64,000 nt of DNA from assembly GCA_022841885.1 (NCBI GenBank), contig JALHQP010000003.1:59292-123291 (forward strand). The letters are read 5' to 3'. How positions within the stretch are numbered: position 1 is the stretch's first letter; the number at the start of each line of letters is the position of its first letter. Below are positions 9,021 through 21,260 of this stretch, one piece after another. The DNA comes from Aquincola sp. (GTDB taxonomy: Bacteria > Pseudomonadota > Gammaproteobacteria > Burkholderiales > Burkholderiaceae_C). The position numbers and the translations under genes are program-made. The notes under the pieces were generated by a model. That model was not told the origin of the DNA. It saw nothing but the letters and a program-made list of their open reading frames with translations, and searched no databases.

Positions 9021-10076
9021 ATGAAGATTGCCATCATCGGCGCCGGCGCGATCGGCGGATACCTGGGCGTCAAGCTCGCGCTGGCGGGCGAAGACGTCAC
9101 CTTCCTCGTGCGCGGGGCCAACCTGCAGGCGATCCGCGCGCAGGGCATGAAGCTGGTGCATGCGGACGGCACTGAGCAGGTCGCGCGCAATGTCCAGGCC
9201 ACCAACGACTACGCTGCGGCGGGCGTGCAGGACATCGTGGTGCTGGCGATGAAGGCACACCAGGTCGAGGCCGTGCTGCCCGACTTGCAGCACCTGATCG
9301 GCCCCGAGACGGTGATCGTGCCGATGCAGAACGGCATCCCGTTCTGGTACTTCCACGAGCATGGCGGGGCGCTGGCCGGCACGCCGGTGCACAGCGTCGA
9401 CCCGCAGGGTGCATTGCTGGCCGGGATTCCGGCGCGGCAGATCCTCGGTTGCGTGGTCTACCCGGCCTCCGAGCTCACGGCGCCCGGCGTGGTGCGCCAC
9501 ATCGAGGGCGACCGCTTCCCGATCGGCGAGCTCGACGGTTCGATGAGCGAGCGCGCGACACGCGTGTCCGCCTGCTTCGAGCACGCGGGCTTCAAGGCGC
9601 CGGTGCTCGACAACATCCGCGCCGAGATGTGGCTCAAGCTCTGGGGCAACCTGACCTTCAACCCGATCAGCGCGCTGTCGCAAGCGACGCTGGTGGACAT
9701 CTGCCAGTTCCCGGCCACGCGCGAGCTGGCGGCGCAGATGATGCGGGAGGCGCAGGCGATCGCGCACAAGCTCGGCATCACGTTCCGCGTCACGCTGGAC
9801 AAGCGCATCGCCGGCGCCGAGAAGGTCGGCAAGCACAAGACCTCGATGCTGCAGGACGTGGAGGCCGGCCGCGCGCCCGAGATCGACGCACTGGTCGGTT
9901 CGGTGGTCGAGCTCGGTCGCCTGACCGGCACGCCGACGCCGCACATCGACACGGTGTATGCGCTGGTCAAGCTGCTGGCGCGCACGATGGAGGAGCAGCA
10001 GGGCCGGCTCGAGATGCAGGCGCTTCAGCCGTCGCAGGCCTGCACGCCGGCGCCGATGATCCGAGCGGTCGCATAG
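9021..10076 (+). CDS. Ketopantoate reductase family oxidoreductase
   Basis: A 351-residue NADP-dependent 2-dehydropantoate 2-reductase-like enzyme. The Rossmann motif GAGAIGGYLG is at residues 7-16. The central Lys-containing segment AEMWLKLWGNLTFNPISAL, which holds the catalytic lysine and active-site Asn of PanE, is about residues 205-223. The C-terminal domain holds the conserved HKTSMLQDVEAGRAPEID. Either a true PanE for coenzyme A synthesis or, more likely given the FAH neighbour, a catabolic paralogue acting on another 2-oxo acid. It lies 48 bp behind the FAH gene. Confidence 0.87.
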   Translation: MKIAIIGAGAIGGYLGVKLALAGEDVTFLVRGANLQAIRAQGMKLVHADGTEQVARNVQATNDYAAAGVQDIVVLAMKAHQVEAVLPDLQHLIGPETVIVPMQNGIPFWYFHEHGGALAGTPVHSVDPQGALLAGIPARQILGCVVYPASELTAPGVVRHIEGDRFPIGELDGSMSERATRVSACFEHAGFKAPVLDNIRAEMWLKLWGNLTFNPISALSQATLVDICQFPATRELAAQMMREAQAIAHKLGITFRVTLDKRIAGAEKVGKHKTSMLQDVEAGRAPEIDALVGSVVELGRLTGTPTPHIDTVYALVKLLARTMEEQQGRLEMQALQPSQACTPAPMIRAVA

Positions 10077-10086
10077 ACTTCGATCG

Positions 10087-10458
10087 GTGAGCGCACCGAA
10101 CGATTCCGACGACGACCGCTTCGTCCCCTTCATCGCGCACGACGAGTTTCGCCTCGGCCTGCCGCACGGGCATTTCCGCATCGTCGTGAACCCCGCGCTG
10201 GCGCGTCCCTACGTGGTGCAGCGCACGCGCATCAAGGTGTTCGCGATCACGGCGATCGGCATCGGCGCGGTGCTCGCGCTGTCCGGGCAGCCGGTGCCCG
10301 GCGGGATGCTGGTGGTGCTGGGCATCGTGGCCAACCGCCTGGTGCGGCACCAGGCGGGGCGCATCGTGCTGCACCTCGCAACGAAGGACCCTGCGGTCTA
10401 CGCCGAGGTCACGAGCAACGGCGTGATGGAAGTGCGGCGCGCCCGCGACGCCCTCTAG
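10087..10458 (+). CDS. Uncharacterised small membrane protein
   Basis: Not recognised. A 123-residue protein from a GTG start 10 bp after the ketopantoate-reductase-like gene, suggesting co-transcription. One or two membrane spans lie around residues 53-82 (IKVFAITAIGIGAVLALSG, then GGMLVVLGIVANRLV). The termini look soluble. The sequence between 10459 and 10493 is a short convergent gap with the TerC gene. Confidence 0.6.
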   Translation: MSAPNDSDDDRFVPFIAHDEFRLGLPHGHFRIVVNPALARPYVVQRTRIKVFAITAIGIGAVLALSGQPVPGGMLVVLGIVANRLVRHQAGRIVLHLATKDPAVYAEVTSNGVMEVRRARDAL

Positions 10459-10493
10459 GGCGCGCGGGACGCTCGCGCCGCCGCCCTTAGCCC

Positions 10494-11687
10494 TTACTTC
10501 ACCAGCAGCACCGGCACGCCGGCCGCGCCGATCGTGGCCTGCGCCACCGAGCCGAGCAGCGAGGCCGTCATGCCCACGCCATGCGTGCCCATCACGATCA
10601 GGTCGGCATGCTGGTCGGCGGCCTCCTTGGCGATCGTCTCGCCGGGCGTGCCGACGCGCGCATGCGCCTGGTAGGGCACGCCGGCCGCGTCGAGCGTCTG
10701 GCGTGCCGGGCCGAGCGCGGCTTCGCACTGCTCCTGGTAGTACTCGTCGAGCGTCTTGTGGGCGACGAACGAGGACACGTCGCCCGAGACCGGGCGCTGC
10801 ACGTGCACGAGGTGCAGCACGAGCGCGGCCGGGTCGGCGAGCTCCTGGCGCATGTCGATCACCTGGCGCGTGGCGCGCGCTGCGGCTTCGGAACCGTCCA
10901 CCGCCAGCAGGATGCGGCGCAGCCGGCCCGGGCCCGCCGGTGCGGCGGCGGCATGCGCGGCGGGCTCGGCCCTCTTCGCCTTGCGGGCCGTGATGAACTT
11001 GCCGATCGCCAGCACCAGCAGCGCACCGAGCACGCCGGCGCCGTAGCGGACGAAGTCGGTGGCTTCGATCTTGGGCATGCTCGGCAGCACTTGCGGATTC
11101 ACCAGGGCCGGGTCGGTGACGGTCATCGTACCGGCGATCCAGCCCAGCAGCATGCCGCCCAGCGTGATGATGATCGGGAAACGGTCCATCAGCTTGATCA
11201 CCATCTGGCTGCCCCAGACGATGATCGGGATGCTGACCAGCACGCCGAAGATCACCAGCGCCATGCTGTGGCCGGTGCCCGAGGCCTCGGCCGCGCCGGC
11301 GATCGCGATCACGTTGTCCACGCTCATCACGAAGTCCGCGATGATGACCGTCTTGACCGCGCCCCAGAGCTTGTCGCTGCCCTCGATGTTCGCGTGGCCG
11401 TCCTCGTGCTCGGGCACCAGCAGCTTGACGCCGATCCACACCAGCAGGATGGCGCCGACGATCTTCAGGAACGGAATCGCCAGCAGCGTCAGCGCGAAGA
11501 AGATCAGGATGATGCGCAGCACGATCGCCCCGGCCGTGCCCCACAGGATGCCCTGCGTGCGCTGCTTGGGCGGCAGCTTGCGGCAGGCCAGCGCGATGAC
11601 GACCGCGTTGTCGCCGCCGAGCAGGATGTCGATCAGGATGATCTGGCCGACGGCGACCCAGAATTCCGGTGTGGAGAGAAATTCCAT
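10494..11687 (-). CDS. TerC-family membrane protein fused to a universal stress protein domain
   Basis: A 397-residue two-domain protein. Residues about 1-235 form a TerC/YjbE-type integral membrane domain with conserved acidic motifs (ILIDILLGGDNAVVIAL and ADFVMSVDNVIAIAGAA), a family linked to metal (Mn2+, tellurite) export. After a short Ala-rich linker, residues about 255-397 form a UspA domain ending GTHGVGMTASLLGSVAQ, which fits the ATP-binding Usp pattern G-x2-G-x9-G-S. The stress domain would face the cytoplasm and may sense ATP. The downstream neighbour is convergent; upstream lies fdsA. Confidence 0.88.
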   Translation of the reverse strand: MEFLSTPEFWVAVGQIILIDILLGGDNAVVIALACRKLPPKQRTQGILWGTAGAIVLRIILIFFALTLLAIPFLKIVGAILLVWIGVKLLVPEHEDGHANIEGSDKLWGAVKTVIIADFVMSVDNVIAIAGAAEASGTGHSMALVIFGVLVSIPIIVWGSQMVIKLMDRFPIIITLGGMLLGWIAGTMTVTDPALVNPQVLPSMPKIEATDFVRYGAGVLGALLVLAIGKFITARKAKRAEPAAHAAAAPAGPGRLRRILLAVDGSEAAARATRQVIDMRQELADPAALVLHLVHVQRPVSGDVSSFVAHKTLDEYYQEQCEAALGPARQTLDAAGVPYQAHARVGTPGETIAKEAADQHADLIVMGTHGVGMTASLLGSVAQATIGAAGVPVLLVK

Positions 11688-11747
11688 CTGGCTGTTCTCT
11701 TGCGCCTTCGCGCTCGTTCGGTGGATGGGTATTGGAAACCAGGAGCC

Positions 11748-11783
11748 TGGCCGGCCGGCTACGTAGTAGCCGAAACCGGCCGG
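11748..11783 (-). terminator. Possible terminator hairpin after fdsA
   Basis: A GC-rich nested inverted repeat just beyond the fdsA stop: outer CCGGCC/GGCCGG arms enclose GGCTAC-GTA-GTAGCC. It lacks a clear T run on the minus strand, so it could be a weak terminator or an mRNA-stabilising hairpin between fdsA and the TerC gene. Confidence 0.35.
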
Positions 11784-11790
11784 CGGCGGG

Positions 11791-14585
11791 TCAGGCGCTC
11801 GCCGGCGCCAGCAACTGGCCGCCGCCGTAACTGCTCTGCTTGGGCGCCTCGCCGCCGACCGTGACCCGGATCGCGCAGTACTTGAACTCCGGAATCTTGG
11901 CGAACGGATCGAGCGCGGCGTTGGTCAGCTTGTTGATCGCCGCCTCGTAGTACGCGAACGGGACGAAGACCGCGCCGCGCGGCGTGCCCTCGTCCGCGCG
12001 CGCCCACAGCGTGACCTTGCCGCGGCGCGACTCGATCGTCAGCACGTCGCCCGCCTTGCCGCCCATGGCCGCCAGGTCCAGCGGATGCATCAGCGCCGTC
12101 GGATCGGGCTCGATCGCGTCGAGCACGCTGGCGCGCCGCGTCATGCTGCCGGTGTGCCAATGCTCGAGCTGGCGCCCGGTGATCAGCACCATCGGGTACT
12201 CGGCATCCGGCCGCTCGGCGGCCGGGATGATGTCGGCCGGCACGAAGCGCGCCCGCCCGCCCTCGCGCGGAAAGTCCTCGACGAAGACCACCGGGTCGCC
12301 CGGGTCGCCTTCCTTGACGCAGGGGTAGGTGACCGCGTGCTCGCGCTCGAGCCGGTCCCAGGTGATGCCGCCGATGCTGGGCATGGTGTGGCGCATCTCG
12401 TCGAACACCTCGCTGACATGGCCGTAGTTCCACGGCAGCCCGAGGCGCCGGCCGATCTGCTCGATGATCCACAGGTCCTGGCGCGCGTCGCCCGGCGGCG
12501 GCACGGCCTGGCGGCCCATCTGCACCAGGCGGTCGGTGTTGGTGAAGGTGCCGGTCTTCTCTGGGAAGGCCCCGGCCGGCAGGATCACGTCGGCCAGGTA
12601 GGCCGTCTCGGTCAGGAAGATGTCCTGCACGACGAGGTGGTCGAGCGCGGCCAGCGCCTCGCGCGCGTGGTTGGCGTCGGGGTCGGACATCGCCGGGTTC
12701 TCGCCCTGCACGTACATGCCGCGGATGTCGCCATGCTTGATCGCGTGCATGACCTCGACCACGGTCAGGCCCACTTTGTCGTCGAGCGTGCCCGGCGCCA
12801 GCTTCCAGGCCTTCTCGAAGCGCTCGCGCACCTCGGGCTTGGACACATGCTGGTAGTCGGGCAGCATCATCGGGATCAGGCCTGCGTCCGACGCGCCTTG
12901 CACGTTGTTCTGGCCGCGCAGCGGATGCAGCCCCGTGCCGGGGCGGCCGATCTGGCCGGTCATCAGCGCCAGCGCGATCAGGCAGCGCGCGTTGTCGGTG
13001 CCGTGCACGTGCTGCGAGACGCCCATGCCCCACAGGATCATCGAGCCCTTGGAACGCGCGTACAGGCGCGCGACGTAGCGCAGGGTCTCGGCGTCGATGC
13101 CGCAGATCGGCGCCATCGCCTCCGGCGTGTAGCCGGCGACGTTCTTGCGCAACGCCTCATAGTTCTCGGTGCGCTCGGCGATGAAGGCCTCGTCGACCAG
13201 ACCCTCGGTGACGATGACGTTCATCATCGCGTTGAGCATCGCGACGTCGGTGTCGGCCTTGAACTGCAGGAAGCGGTGCGCGATGCGCGCCAGCTCCGAG
13301 CGGCGCGGGTCCATCACGATCAGCTTGGTGCCGCTCTTGGCCGCATTCTTGATGAAGCTGGCCGCCACCGGATGGTTCACGCTCGGGTTGGCGCCGATCA
13401 CGATCACCACCTCGGCCTGGGTCACGTCCATCACCGGGTTGCTGACGGCGCCGGAGCCGATGCCTTCGAGCAGTGCCACCACCGACGAGGCGTGGCACAG
13501 GCGCGTGCAGTGGTCGACGTTGTTCGAGCCGAAGCCGGTGCGCACCAGCTTCTGGAACAGATAGGCCTCTTCGTTGCTGCCCTTGGCCGAGCCGAAGCCG
13601 GCGAGTGCCTTCTTGCCGTGCGTGTCGCGGATGGTCTTCAGCCCGCCGCCGGCGAAGTCCAGCGCTTCTTCCCAGGTGGCCTCGCGGAAGATGTCCATCA
13701 CGCGGTCCGGGTCCATCACGAAGTCGCCCGTCTTCGGTGGGGCGTCCTTGCGGCGGATCAGCGGCTTGGTCAGCCGTTGCGGGTGGTGCGCGTAGTCGAA
13801 ACCGTAGCGACCCTTGACGCACAGGCGACCCTGGTTGGCCGGGCCGTCGCGACCCTCGACGTAGAGGATCTTGTCGTCCTTGACGTGGTAGGTGAGCTGG
13901 CAACCGACGCCGCAGTACGGGCACACCGAGGGCACCTGCCGGTCCGGCACCGCGAGTGCCGCGTCGCGCGCCGGCATCAGTGCGCCGGTCGGGCAGGCCT
14001 GCACGCATTCGCCGCAGGCCACACAGGTCGACACGCCCATCGGGTCGTCCATGTCGAACACGATCTTGGCGTGGTCGCCGCGGAAGGCCAGACCGATCAC
14101 GTCGTTGACCTGTTCGTCGCGGCAGGCGCGCAGGCACCGTGTGCACTGGATGCAGGCGTCGAGGTTGACCGCGATGGCGGGATGCGACACGTCCTGCGCC
14201 GGCTGCGCGCGCGCGGCGAAGCGCGGCTTGCCGACGCCGAGTTTGGCCGACCACTGGTCGACCTCGTTGTGGCGCGTGTAGTCGGCCTCCGGCATGTCGG
14301 CCTGCAGCAGTTCGAGCACCAGCTTCTGCGACTTGAGCGCCCGCTCGCTGTCGGTGATGACCTTCATGCCCGGCGTGGCGGCACGGCAGCACGAGGGCGC
14401 GAGCACGCGCTCGCCGCCGATCTCCACCATGCAGGCGCGGCAGTTGCCCACCGCATCGAGGCCAGGCTTGTAGCACAGGTGCGGGATCTCGATGCCCTCG
14501 CGCCGGGCGATCTCGATGATCGGTTCGCCCTGCAGGCCCGTGACGTCGCGGCCGTTGAGGTTGAAAGTGACTGTCTCTCGCGCGG

Positions 14586-14589
<4 letters not shown>
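11791..14589 (-). CDS. fdsA: NAD-dependent formate dehydrogenase, molybdenum catalytic subunit
   Basis: A 932-residue cytoplasmic FDH alpha subunit oxidising formate to CO2. It has an N-terminal 2Fe-2S domain (Cys39, 50, 53 and 67 or 68), two 4Fe-4S ferredoxin clusters (CIQCTRCLRAC at 146-156 and CVACGECVQACP from 189) and the bis-MGD domain with its own 4Fe-4S site (Cys223, 226, 230, 257). Cys365 in TRLCHASS is the expected metal ligand, with no selenocysteine. The start overlaps the fdsB stop by 4 bp. It removes the formate made by oxalate breakdown and yields NADH. No fdsC, fdsD or fdhD is nearby. Confidence 0.94.
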
Positions 14590-16283
<1,694 letters not shown>

Positions 16284-16305
16284 CGGGTCTCCCGGGGGGC
16301 GGCGC

Positions 16306-17553
16306 TCAGACGGCGCCTTCGGCACGCAGCGCGGCCACTTCGCTGGCGGAAAAGCCGAGCTGCGCCAGCACGTCCTCGGTGTGCTCGCCCAGCAGCGGCG
16401 AGCGGGTCACCTCGGTCGGGCTGTCCGACAGCTTGATCGGGTTGCCCACGGTCAGGTACTTGCCGCGCACGGGGTGATCGACCTCGACCACCGTGCCGGT
16501 GGCGCGCAGCGAAGGCTCGTAGGCGATCTCCTTCATCGACAGGATCGGACCGCAGGGGATGTCGAGCTTGTTCAGGATGTCCATGGCCTCGAACTTGTCC
16601 TTGGTCATGGTCCACTGCTCGATGCGGCGGAAGATCGGCTTCAGGTGCAGCAGCCGCGCCTGCGGCGTGGCGAAGGCCTCGTCCTCGATCCAGCCTTCCT
16701 CGCCGATCACCTTGCAGATCGCCGGCCACACCGCCGCCTGGGTGATGAAGTAGATGTAGGCGTTGGGGTCGGTCTCCCAGCCCTTGCACTTGAGCACCGC
16801 ACCGGGCTGGCCGCCGCCGGAGGCGTTGCCGGCACGCGGCACCGCATCGCCGAACTTGCCGTCCGGGTACTGTGGAAACTCGTGCAGCGTGTGCGTGCGC
16901 TCCAGGCGCTGCTGGTCGCGCAGCTTGACCCGGCACAGGTTGAGCACCGCGTCCTGCATCGGCGCCAGCACCTTCTGGCCGCGACCGCTGTGCGTGCGCT
17001 GGTAGAGCGCCGCGACGATGCCCAGCGCCAGGTGCAGGCCGGTGCCGCTGTCGCCGATCTGCGCGCCGGTGACCATCGGCATGCCGTCGACCTCGCCGGT
17101 GGTGGACGCCGCGCCGCCGGCGCATTGCGCGACGTTCTCGTAGACCTTGCAGTCCTCGTAAGGCCCCGGGCCGAAGCCCTTGACGGAGGCGACGATCATG
17201 CGCGGGTTGACCGCCTGGATGTGCTCCCAGGTGATGCCCATACGGTCGAGCGCCCCGGGCGCGAAGTTCTCCACCAGCACGTCGCAGGTCTTGATCAGGC
17301 GGTCGAGCACCGCCATGCCGCCCTTCTTCTTGGTGTTGATCGTGACCGAGCGCTTGTTGTGGTTCAGCATCGTGAAGTACAGGCTGTCCACGCCGGGGAT
17401 GTCGCGCAGTTGGGCGCGCGTCGCGTCGCCCTCGCCCGGCCGCTCGACCTTGATCACGTCGGCGCCGAGCCAGGCCAGCAGCTGCGTGCAGGTCGGCCCG
17501 GACTGGACGTGCGTGAAGTCGAGGATGCGGACCCCTTCGAGTGCCTTGCCCAT
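16306..17553 (-). CDS. frc: Formyl-CoA:oxalate CoA-transferase, paralogue 1
   Basis: A 415-residue class III CoA-transferase that moves CoA from formyl-CoA to oxalate. The catalytic Asp is Asp168 in [10 protein letters not shown], matching Asp169 of the Oxalobacter enzyme. The N-terminal [27 protein letters not shown] stretch is typical. The flexible glycine loop reads SGGGQ (about residue 250), whereas paralogue 2 has the canonical GGGGQ. It is the second gene of a PAS-frc-fdsB-fdsA unit, so it would feed formate directly to the dehydrogenase. A substrate other than oxalate is possible. Confidence 0.88.
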   Translation of the reverse strand: MGKALEGVRILDFTHVQSGPTCTQLLAWLGADVIKVERPGEGDATRAQLRDIPGVDSLYFTMLNHNKRSVTINTKKKGGMAVLDRLIKTCDVLVENFAPGALDRMGITWEHIQAVNPRMIVASVKGFGPGPYEDCKVYENVAQCAGGAASTTGEVDGMPMVTGAQIGDSGTGLHLALGIVAALYQRTHSGRGQKVLAPMQDAVLNLCRVKLRDQQRLERTHTLHEFPQYPDGKFGDAVPRAGNASGGGQPGAVLKCKGWETDPNAYIYFITQAAVWPAICKVIGEEGWIEDEAFATPQARLLHLKPIFRRIEQWTMTKDKFEAMDILNKLDIPCGPILSMKEIAYEPSLRATGTVVEVDHPVRGKYLTVGNPIKLSDSPTEVTRSPLLGEHTEDVLAQLGFSASEVAALRAEGAV

Positions 17554-17621
17554 GAGTGATCAGCTCCGATAGTTCATGACAGTATGGGGTTCGGCCGGGC
17601 AGGCGCCATGGACAGCGCCCC

Positions 17622-18068
17622 TCAGGCGCGCGGCGCGCCGCCGGCGAGCTGGGCTTCGAGCTCGACGATCCGCTTGCGCAGCGCGCGCTCGTCGGCGAAG
17701 CGCGCCGTCTCGTCGCGGATGATCGACGCGATCGCGCTGACCTTGCCGTCGGGGCCGAAGAGCATGGCCACGGTGAAGGCGATCGACAGCGCGCGCCCGG
17801 CCTTGTCCACCGCCGGCACGCGCAGCACGTCGTGGCCATAGCGGGTGGTGCCGGTTTGCATCGACTTGTCGAAGCCGTCCCAGTGGCGCTTGCGCAGGCG
17901 CTCGGGAATGATCATGTCCATCGACTGACCCAGCGCCTCGGCCTCGGTGAAGCCGAACAGGCGCTCGGCCGCCGGGTTCCAGACGATGACCTTGCCCTTG
18001 GCGTCGCTGACGACCACGGCATCGCCGATCGCACTCACCAGGGCGTTCAGGTCGATGTCGGCATGCAT
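17622..18068 (-). CDS. Stand-alone PAS-domain protein
   Basis: A 148-residue protein consisting of one PAS domain (DLNALVSAIGDAVVVSDAKG, then WNPAAERLFGFTEAEALGQSM) and a short C-terminal helix (ALRKRIVELEAQLAGG) that may form a coiled coil. No kinase, GGDEF or HTH output is present, so signalling would need a partner. It sits between the two frc paralogues, directly after a strong terminator, and probably heads the PAS-frc-fds transcript with 68 bp to frc. Ligand and partner are unknown. Confidence 0.85.
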   Translation of the reverse strand: MHADIDLNALVSAIGDAVVVSDAKGKVIVWNPAAERLFGFTEAEALGQSMDMIIPERLRKRHWDGFDKSMQTGTTRYGHDVLRVPAVDKAGRALSIAFTVAMLFGPDGKVSAIASIIRDETARFADERALRKRIVELEAQLAGGAPRA

Positions 18069-18095
18069 GGCGTGGTTCCTCGTGTTCTGCGGATG

Positions 18096-18124
18096 GAAAA
18101 ACGGCGCCCGACCGGGCGCCGTTT
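18096..18124 (-). terminator. Rho-independent terminator of the oxc-frc unit
   Basis: A perfect 12-bp inverted repeat (AAACGGCGCCCG / CGGGCGCCGTTT) with a 2-base spacer, followed on the minus strand by five T residues. It lies 34 bp after the stop of frc paralogue 2 and before the PAS gene, so it separates two transcription units. Confidence 0.88.
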
Positions 18125-18157
18125 CACAGGGCCGGGCCCCCAGTCAGGCAACGGGCT

Positions 18158-19432
18158 TCAGACCGCCTTGACCTCGTGCATCGCGGCAATCTGCTGTGCG
18201 GTGTAGCCCAGTTCGGCCAGCACCTCGTCGGTGTGTTCGCCCAGCAGCGGCGAGGCCGTCACGTTGGGCTTGAGGTCCGAGAACTTGATCGGGCTGCCGA
18301 CCGTGAAGTACGAGCCGCGCACCTTGTGCGGCACTTCGACGATCGAGCCGCTCTTGCGCAGCGACTCGTCGACCAGGAGCTCCTTCATCGACAGCACCGG
18401 CGCGCAGGGGATGTCAAACTTGCGGAAGATGTCCACCGCCTCGTACTTGGTCTTGTCCTTGATGAAGTCCTCGATGGTGGCGAAGATCTCCTCGATGTGC
18501 GGCTGGCGGGCGCGCGCCGTCGTGTAGGCCGGGTCGGTCTTCCACTCGGGCTTGTTCAGCGCGTCGCAGATCGGCTCCCAGGCGTGACCCTGGACCGTGA
18601 AGTAGATGTAGGCGTTGGGGTCGGTCTGCCAGCCCTTGCACTTCAGGATCCAGCCCGGCTGGCCGCCGCCGCCGGCGTTGCCGCCGCGCGGCGTCACCTT
18701 GTCGGCAAAGGCTTCCATCTCGTGCGGGTACTGCGGGTACTCCTCGAGGTAGCCGACCTTTTCGAGGCGCTGCTGGTCGCGCATCTTGACGCGGCACAGG
18801 TTCAGCACGGCGTCCTGCATCGAGACGGCGACCTTCTGGCCCTTGCCGGTCTTCTGCTTGCCGATGTAGGCGGTCAGGATGCCGATCGCCAGGTGCATGC
18901 CGGTGTTGGAGTCGCCCAGCGCCGCGGCGGAGATCGTCGGCGCCGAGTTCTCGCCCTTCCACCAGCCGGTGGTCGACGCAGCCCCGCCGGCGCACTGCGC
19001 GACGTTCTCGTAGACCTTCAGGTCCTCGTAGTGGTGGCCTTCGGAGAAGCCCTTGACCGACGCCAGGATCATGCCGGGGTTGAGCTTCTGGATGTACTCC
19101 CAGGTGAAGCCCATGCGGTCGAGCGCGCCGGGGCCGAAGTTCTCGACCATCACGTCCGATTCCTTGATCAGCTTCTCGAGCACGGCCTTGCCCTCGGCCT
19201 TCTTGGTGTCGAGCGTCAGCGAGCGCTTGTTGCTGTTGAGCATCGTGAAGTACAGCGCGTCGGCATCGGGAATGTCGCGCAGCTGGCTGCGCGTCACGTC
19301 ACCGGAGCCGGGGCGCTCGACCTTGATGACGTCAGCGCCGAACCAGGCCAGCAACTGGGTGCAGGCGGGGCCGGCTTGCACGTGCGTGAAGTCGATGATC
19401 TTGATGCCCTGGAGGGGAAGGTTGCCGGACAT
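18158..19432 (-). CDS. frc: Formyl-CoA:oxalate CoA-transferase, paralogue 2
   Basis: A 424-residue class III CoA-transferase closely related to paralogue 1. Catalytic Asp174 lies in [10 protein letters not shown], and the glycine loop is the canonical GGGGQ (about residue 252). Both are features of characterised Frc enzymes that activate oxalate to oxalyl-CoA. It follows oxc after 46 bp on the same strand and is closed by a strong terminator, so the oxc-frc pair forms a complete CoA-recycling cycle. Of the two paralogues this is the better candidate for the principal oxalate transferase. Confidence 0.92.
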   Translation of the reverse strand: MSGNLPLQGIKIIDFTHVQAGPACTQLLAWFGADVIKVERPGSGDVTRSQLRDIPDADALYFTMLNSNKRSLTLDTKKAEGKAVLEKLIKESDVMVENFGPGALDRMGFTWEYIQKLNPGMILASVKGFSEGHHYEDLKVYENVAQCAGGAASTTGWWKGENSAPTISAAALGDSNTGMHLAIGILTAYIGKQKTGKGQKVAVSMQDAVLNLCRVKMRDQQRLEKVGYLEEYPQYPHEMEAFADKVTPRGGNAGGGGQPGWILKCKGWQTDPNAYIYFTVQGHAWEPICDALNKPEWKTDPAYTTARARQPHIEEIFATIEDFIKDKTKYEAVDIFRKFDIPCAPVLSMKELLVDESLRKSGSIVEVPHKVRGSYFTVGSPIKFSDLKPNVTASPLLGEHTDEVLAELGYTAQQIAAMHEVKAV

Positions 19433-19478
19433 GTGCTACTCCTTGCGATTGCTCTTGTGCGAACTGTGAAAGGCGGGA

Positions 19479-21224
19479 TTACTTCTTCAGCACCGCGGCC
19501 GGGTTCAGGCTCGTGATGCGACCGCTCTCGGTACCGGCGGTTTCGTCGATGATGGCGTTGATCAGTGTCGGCTTGCGCGACTTGAGGGCCTCTTCCATGC
19601 CCTTGCGCAACTCGGCCGGCGTGGTGGCGTAGACACCCGTGCCGCCGAAGGCCTCGATCAGCTTCTCGTAGCGCGAGTCCTTGACGAACACGGTGGGGGC
19701 CACGTCGGCGCCGCCGGTCGGGTTCTTGTCGGTGCCGCGGTAGACACCGTTGTTGTTCATGATGACGATGCACACCGGCAGGTTGTAGCGGCAGATCGTC
19801 TCGACTTCCATGCCGCTGAAGCCGAAGGCGCTGTCGCCCTCGATCGCGATCACCGGCTGGCCGGACTCGACCGCCGCGGCCACCGCAAAGCCCATGCCGA
19901 TGCCCATCACGCCCCAGGTGCCGACGTCCAGGCGCTTGCGCGGCTTGTACATGTCGACGATCGAGCGCGTGAAGTCCAGCGCGTTGGCGCCTTCGTTGAC
20001 CAGCATCGCGTCCGGATTGGCCTTGACGATGTCGCGCACCACGTTCAGTGCGCTGTGGAAGTTCATCGGCTTCGGATCCTTGGCCAGGGTCTCGGCCATC
20101 TTGGCGACGTTCTTGTTCTTCTTGTCGGCCACTGCATTCAGCCACTCGGCCGGCGGGCGGCCCCAGTTGTTGCCGATGCCGGCCAGCAGGGCCGCGACGC
20201 AGGAGCCGATGTCACCGACCACCGGCGCGTCGATGCGCACATTGCTGTCCATCTCGGTCGGCGAGATGTCGATCTGGATGAACTTCTGGCCGCCCCAGTC
20301 CTTGTGGTCCTTGCCACCCCAGGTCTTGCCCTTGCCGTGCGAGAGCAGCCAGTTCAGGCGCGCGCCGACGAGCAGCACCACGTCGGCCTCCGGCAACACG
20401 TAGGAACGGGCAGCGGAAGCGGACAACTCGTGGGTGTCGGGCAGGATGCCCTTGGCCATCGACATCGGCAGGTAGGGGATACCGGTCTTCTCGACCAGGG
20501 CGCGGATGTCGGCGTCGGCCTGGGCGTAGGCGGCCCCCTTGCCGAGCAGGATCAGCGGCTTCTTGGCGCCCTTGAGCAGGTCGAGCGCGCGCTTGACGGC
20601 GTCGGGCGCCGGAATCTGGCGCGGCGCCGGGTCGACCACCTGGATCAGCGAGGCGGCGCCTGCCGCCGCGTCCATGGTCTGGGCGAACAGCTTGGCCGGC
20701 AGGTCCAGGTAGACGCCGCCCGGGCGGCCCGAGACCGCGGAACGGATGGCACGCGCGATGCCCACGCCGATGTCCTCGGCGTGCAGCACGCGAAACGCCG
20801 CCTTGCACAGCGGCTTGGCAATGGCCAGCTGGTCCATCTCCTCGTAGTCGCCCTGGGACAGGTCGACAATCTCGCGCTCGGACGAGCCCGAGATCAGGAT
20901 CATCGGGAAGCAGTTGGTGGTGGCGTTGGCCAGCGCGGTCAGCCCGTTCAGGAAGCCGGGCGCCGACACCGTCAGGCAGATGCCGGGCTTGCCGGTCATG
21001 AAGCCGGCGATCGCGGCGGCGTTGCCGGCGTTCTGCTCGTGCCGGAACGAGATCATGCGCATGCCCTCGGCCTGCGCCATGCGCGTCAGGTCGGTGATCG
21101 GGATGCCGGGCAGGCCGTAGATGTTGGTGATGCCGTTGAGCTTCAGGGCGTCAAGGACGAGATGGAAACCATCGGTCATCTTGGCTTCGCTGGGGGTCGC
21201 TGCGGGTGAGAGGACTGCCGCCAT
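19479..21224 (-). CDS. oxc: Oxalyl-CoA decarboxylase
   Basis: A 581-residue thiamine-diphosphate enzyme that converts oxalyl-CoA to formyl-CoA and CO2. The N-terminal catalytic Glu is Glu63 in [16 protein letters not shown]. The ThDP/Mg2+ motif runs from [11 protein letters not shown] to the paired Asn in [13 protein letters not shown]. Length matches Oxalobacter Oxc (568). The ATG at 21224 has an AGGAG ribosome site about 8 bases upstream. It heads the oxc-frc operon and is divergent from a Crp/Fnr regulator, with a perfect 16-bp palindrome between them. Confidence 0.95.
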   Translation of the reverse strand: MAAVLSPAATPSEAKMTDGFHLVLDALKLNGITNIYGLPGIPITDLTRMAQAEGMRMISFRHEQNAGNAAAIAGFMTGKPGICLTVSAPGFLNGLTALANATTNCFPMILISGSSEREIVDLSQGDYEEMDQLAIAKPLCKAAFRVLHAEDIGVGIARAIRSAVSGRPGGVYLDLPAKLFAQTMDAAAGAASLIQVVDPAPRQIPAPDAVKRALDLLKGAKKPLILLGKGAAYAQADADIRALVEKTGIPYLPMSMAKGILPDTHELSASAARSYVLPEADVVLLVGARLNWLLSHGKGKTWGGKDHKDWGGQKFIQIDISPTEMDSNVRIDAPVVGDIGSCVAALLAGIGNNWGRPPAEWLNAVADKKNKNVAKMAETLAKDPKPMNFHSALNVVRDIVKANPDAMLVNEGANALDFTRSIVDMYKPRKRLDVGTWGVMGIGMGFAVAAAVESGQPVIAIEGDSAFGFSGMEVETICRYNLPVCIVIMNNNGVYRGTDKNPTGGADVAPTVFVKDSRYEKLIEAFGGTGVYATTPAELRKGMEEALKSRKPTLINAIIDETAGTESGRITSLNPAAVLKK

Positions 21225-21260
21225 GGCACGCTCCTGGGGTCGGGAAGAGGACTGGCGGCT

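Noticed and set aside
8109..10181. 690-codon open frame on the minus strand opposite the FAH and reductase genes
   Set aside because: His/Arg/Gln-rich translation without domains, antisense to two clear enzymes; a typical high-GC shadow frame.
11688..11790. Mn2+ riboswitch (yybP-ykoY) upstream of the TerC fusion
   Set aside because: The leader is about 100 bp and shows none of the conserved riboswitch segments, only a GC hairpin.
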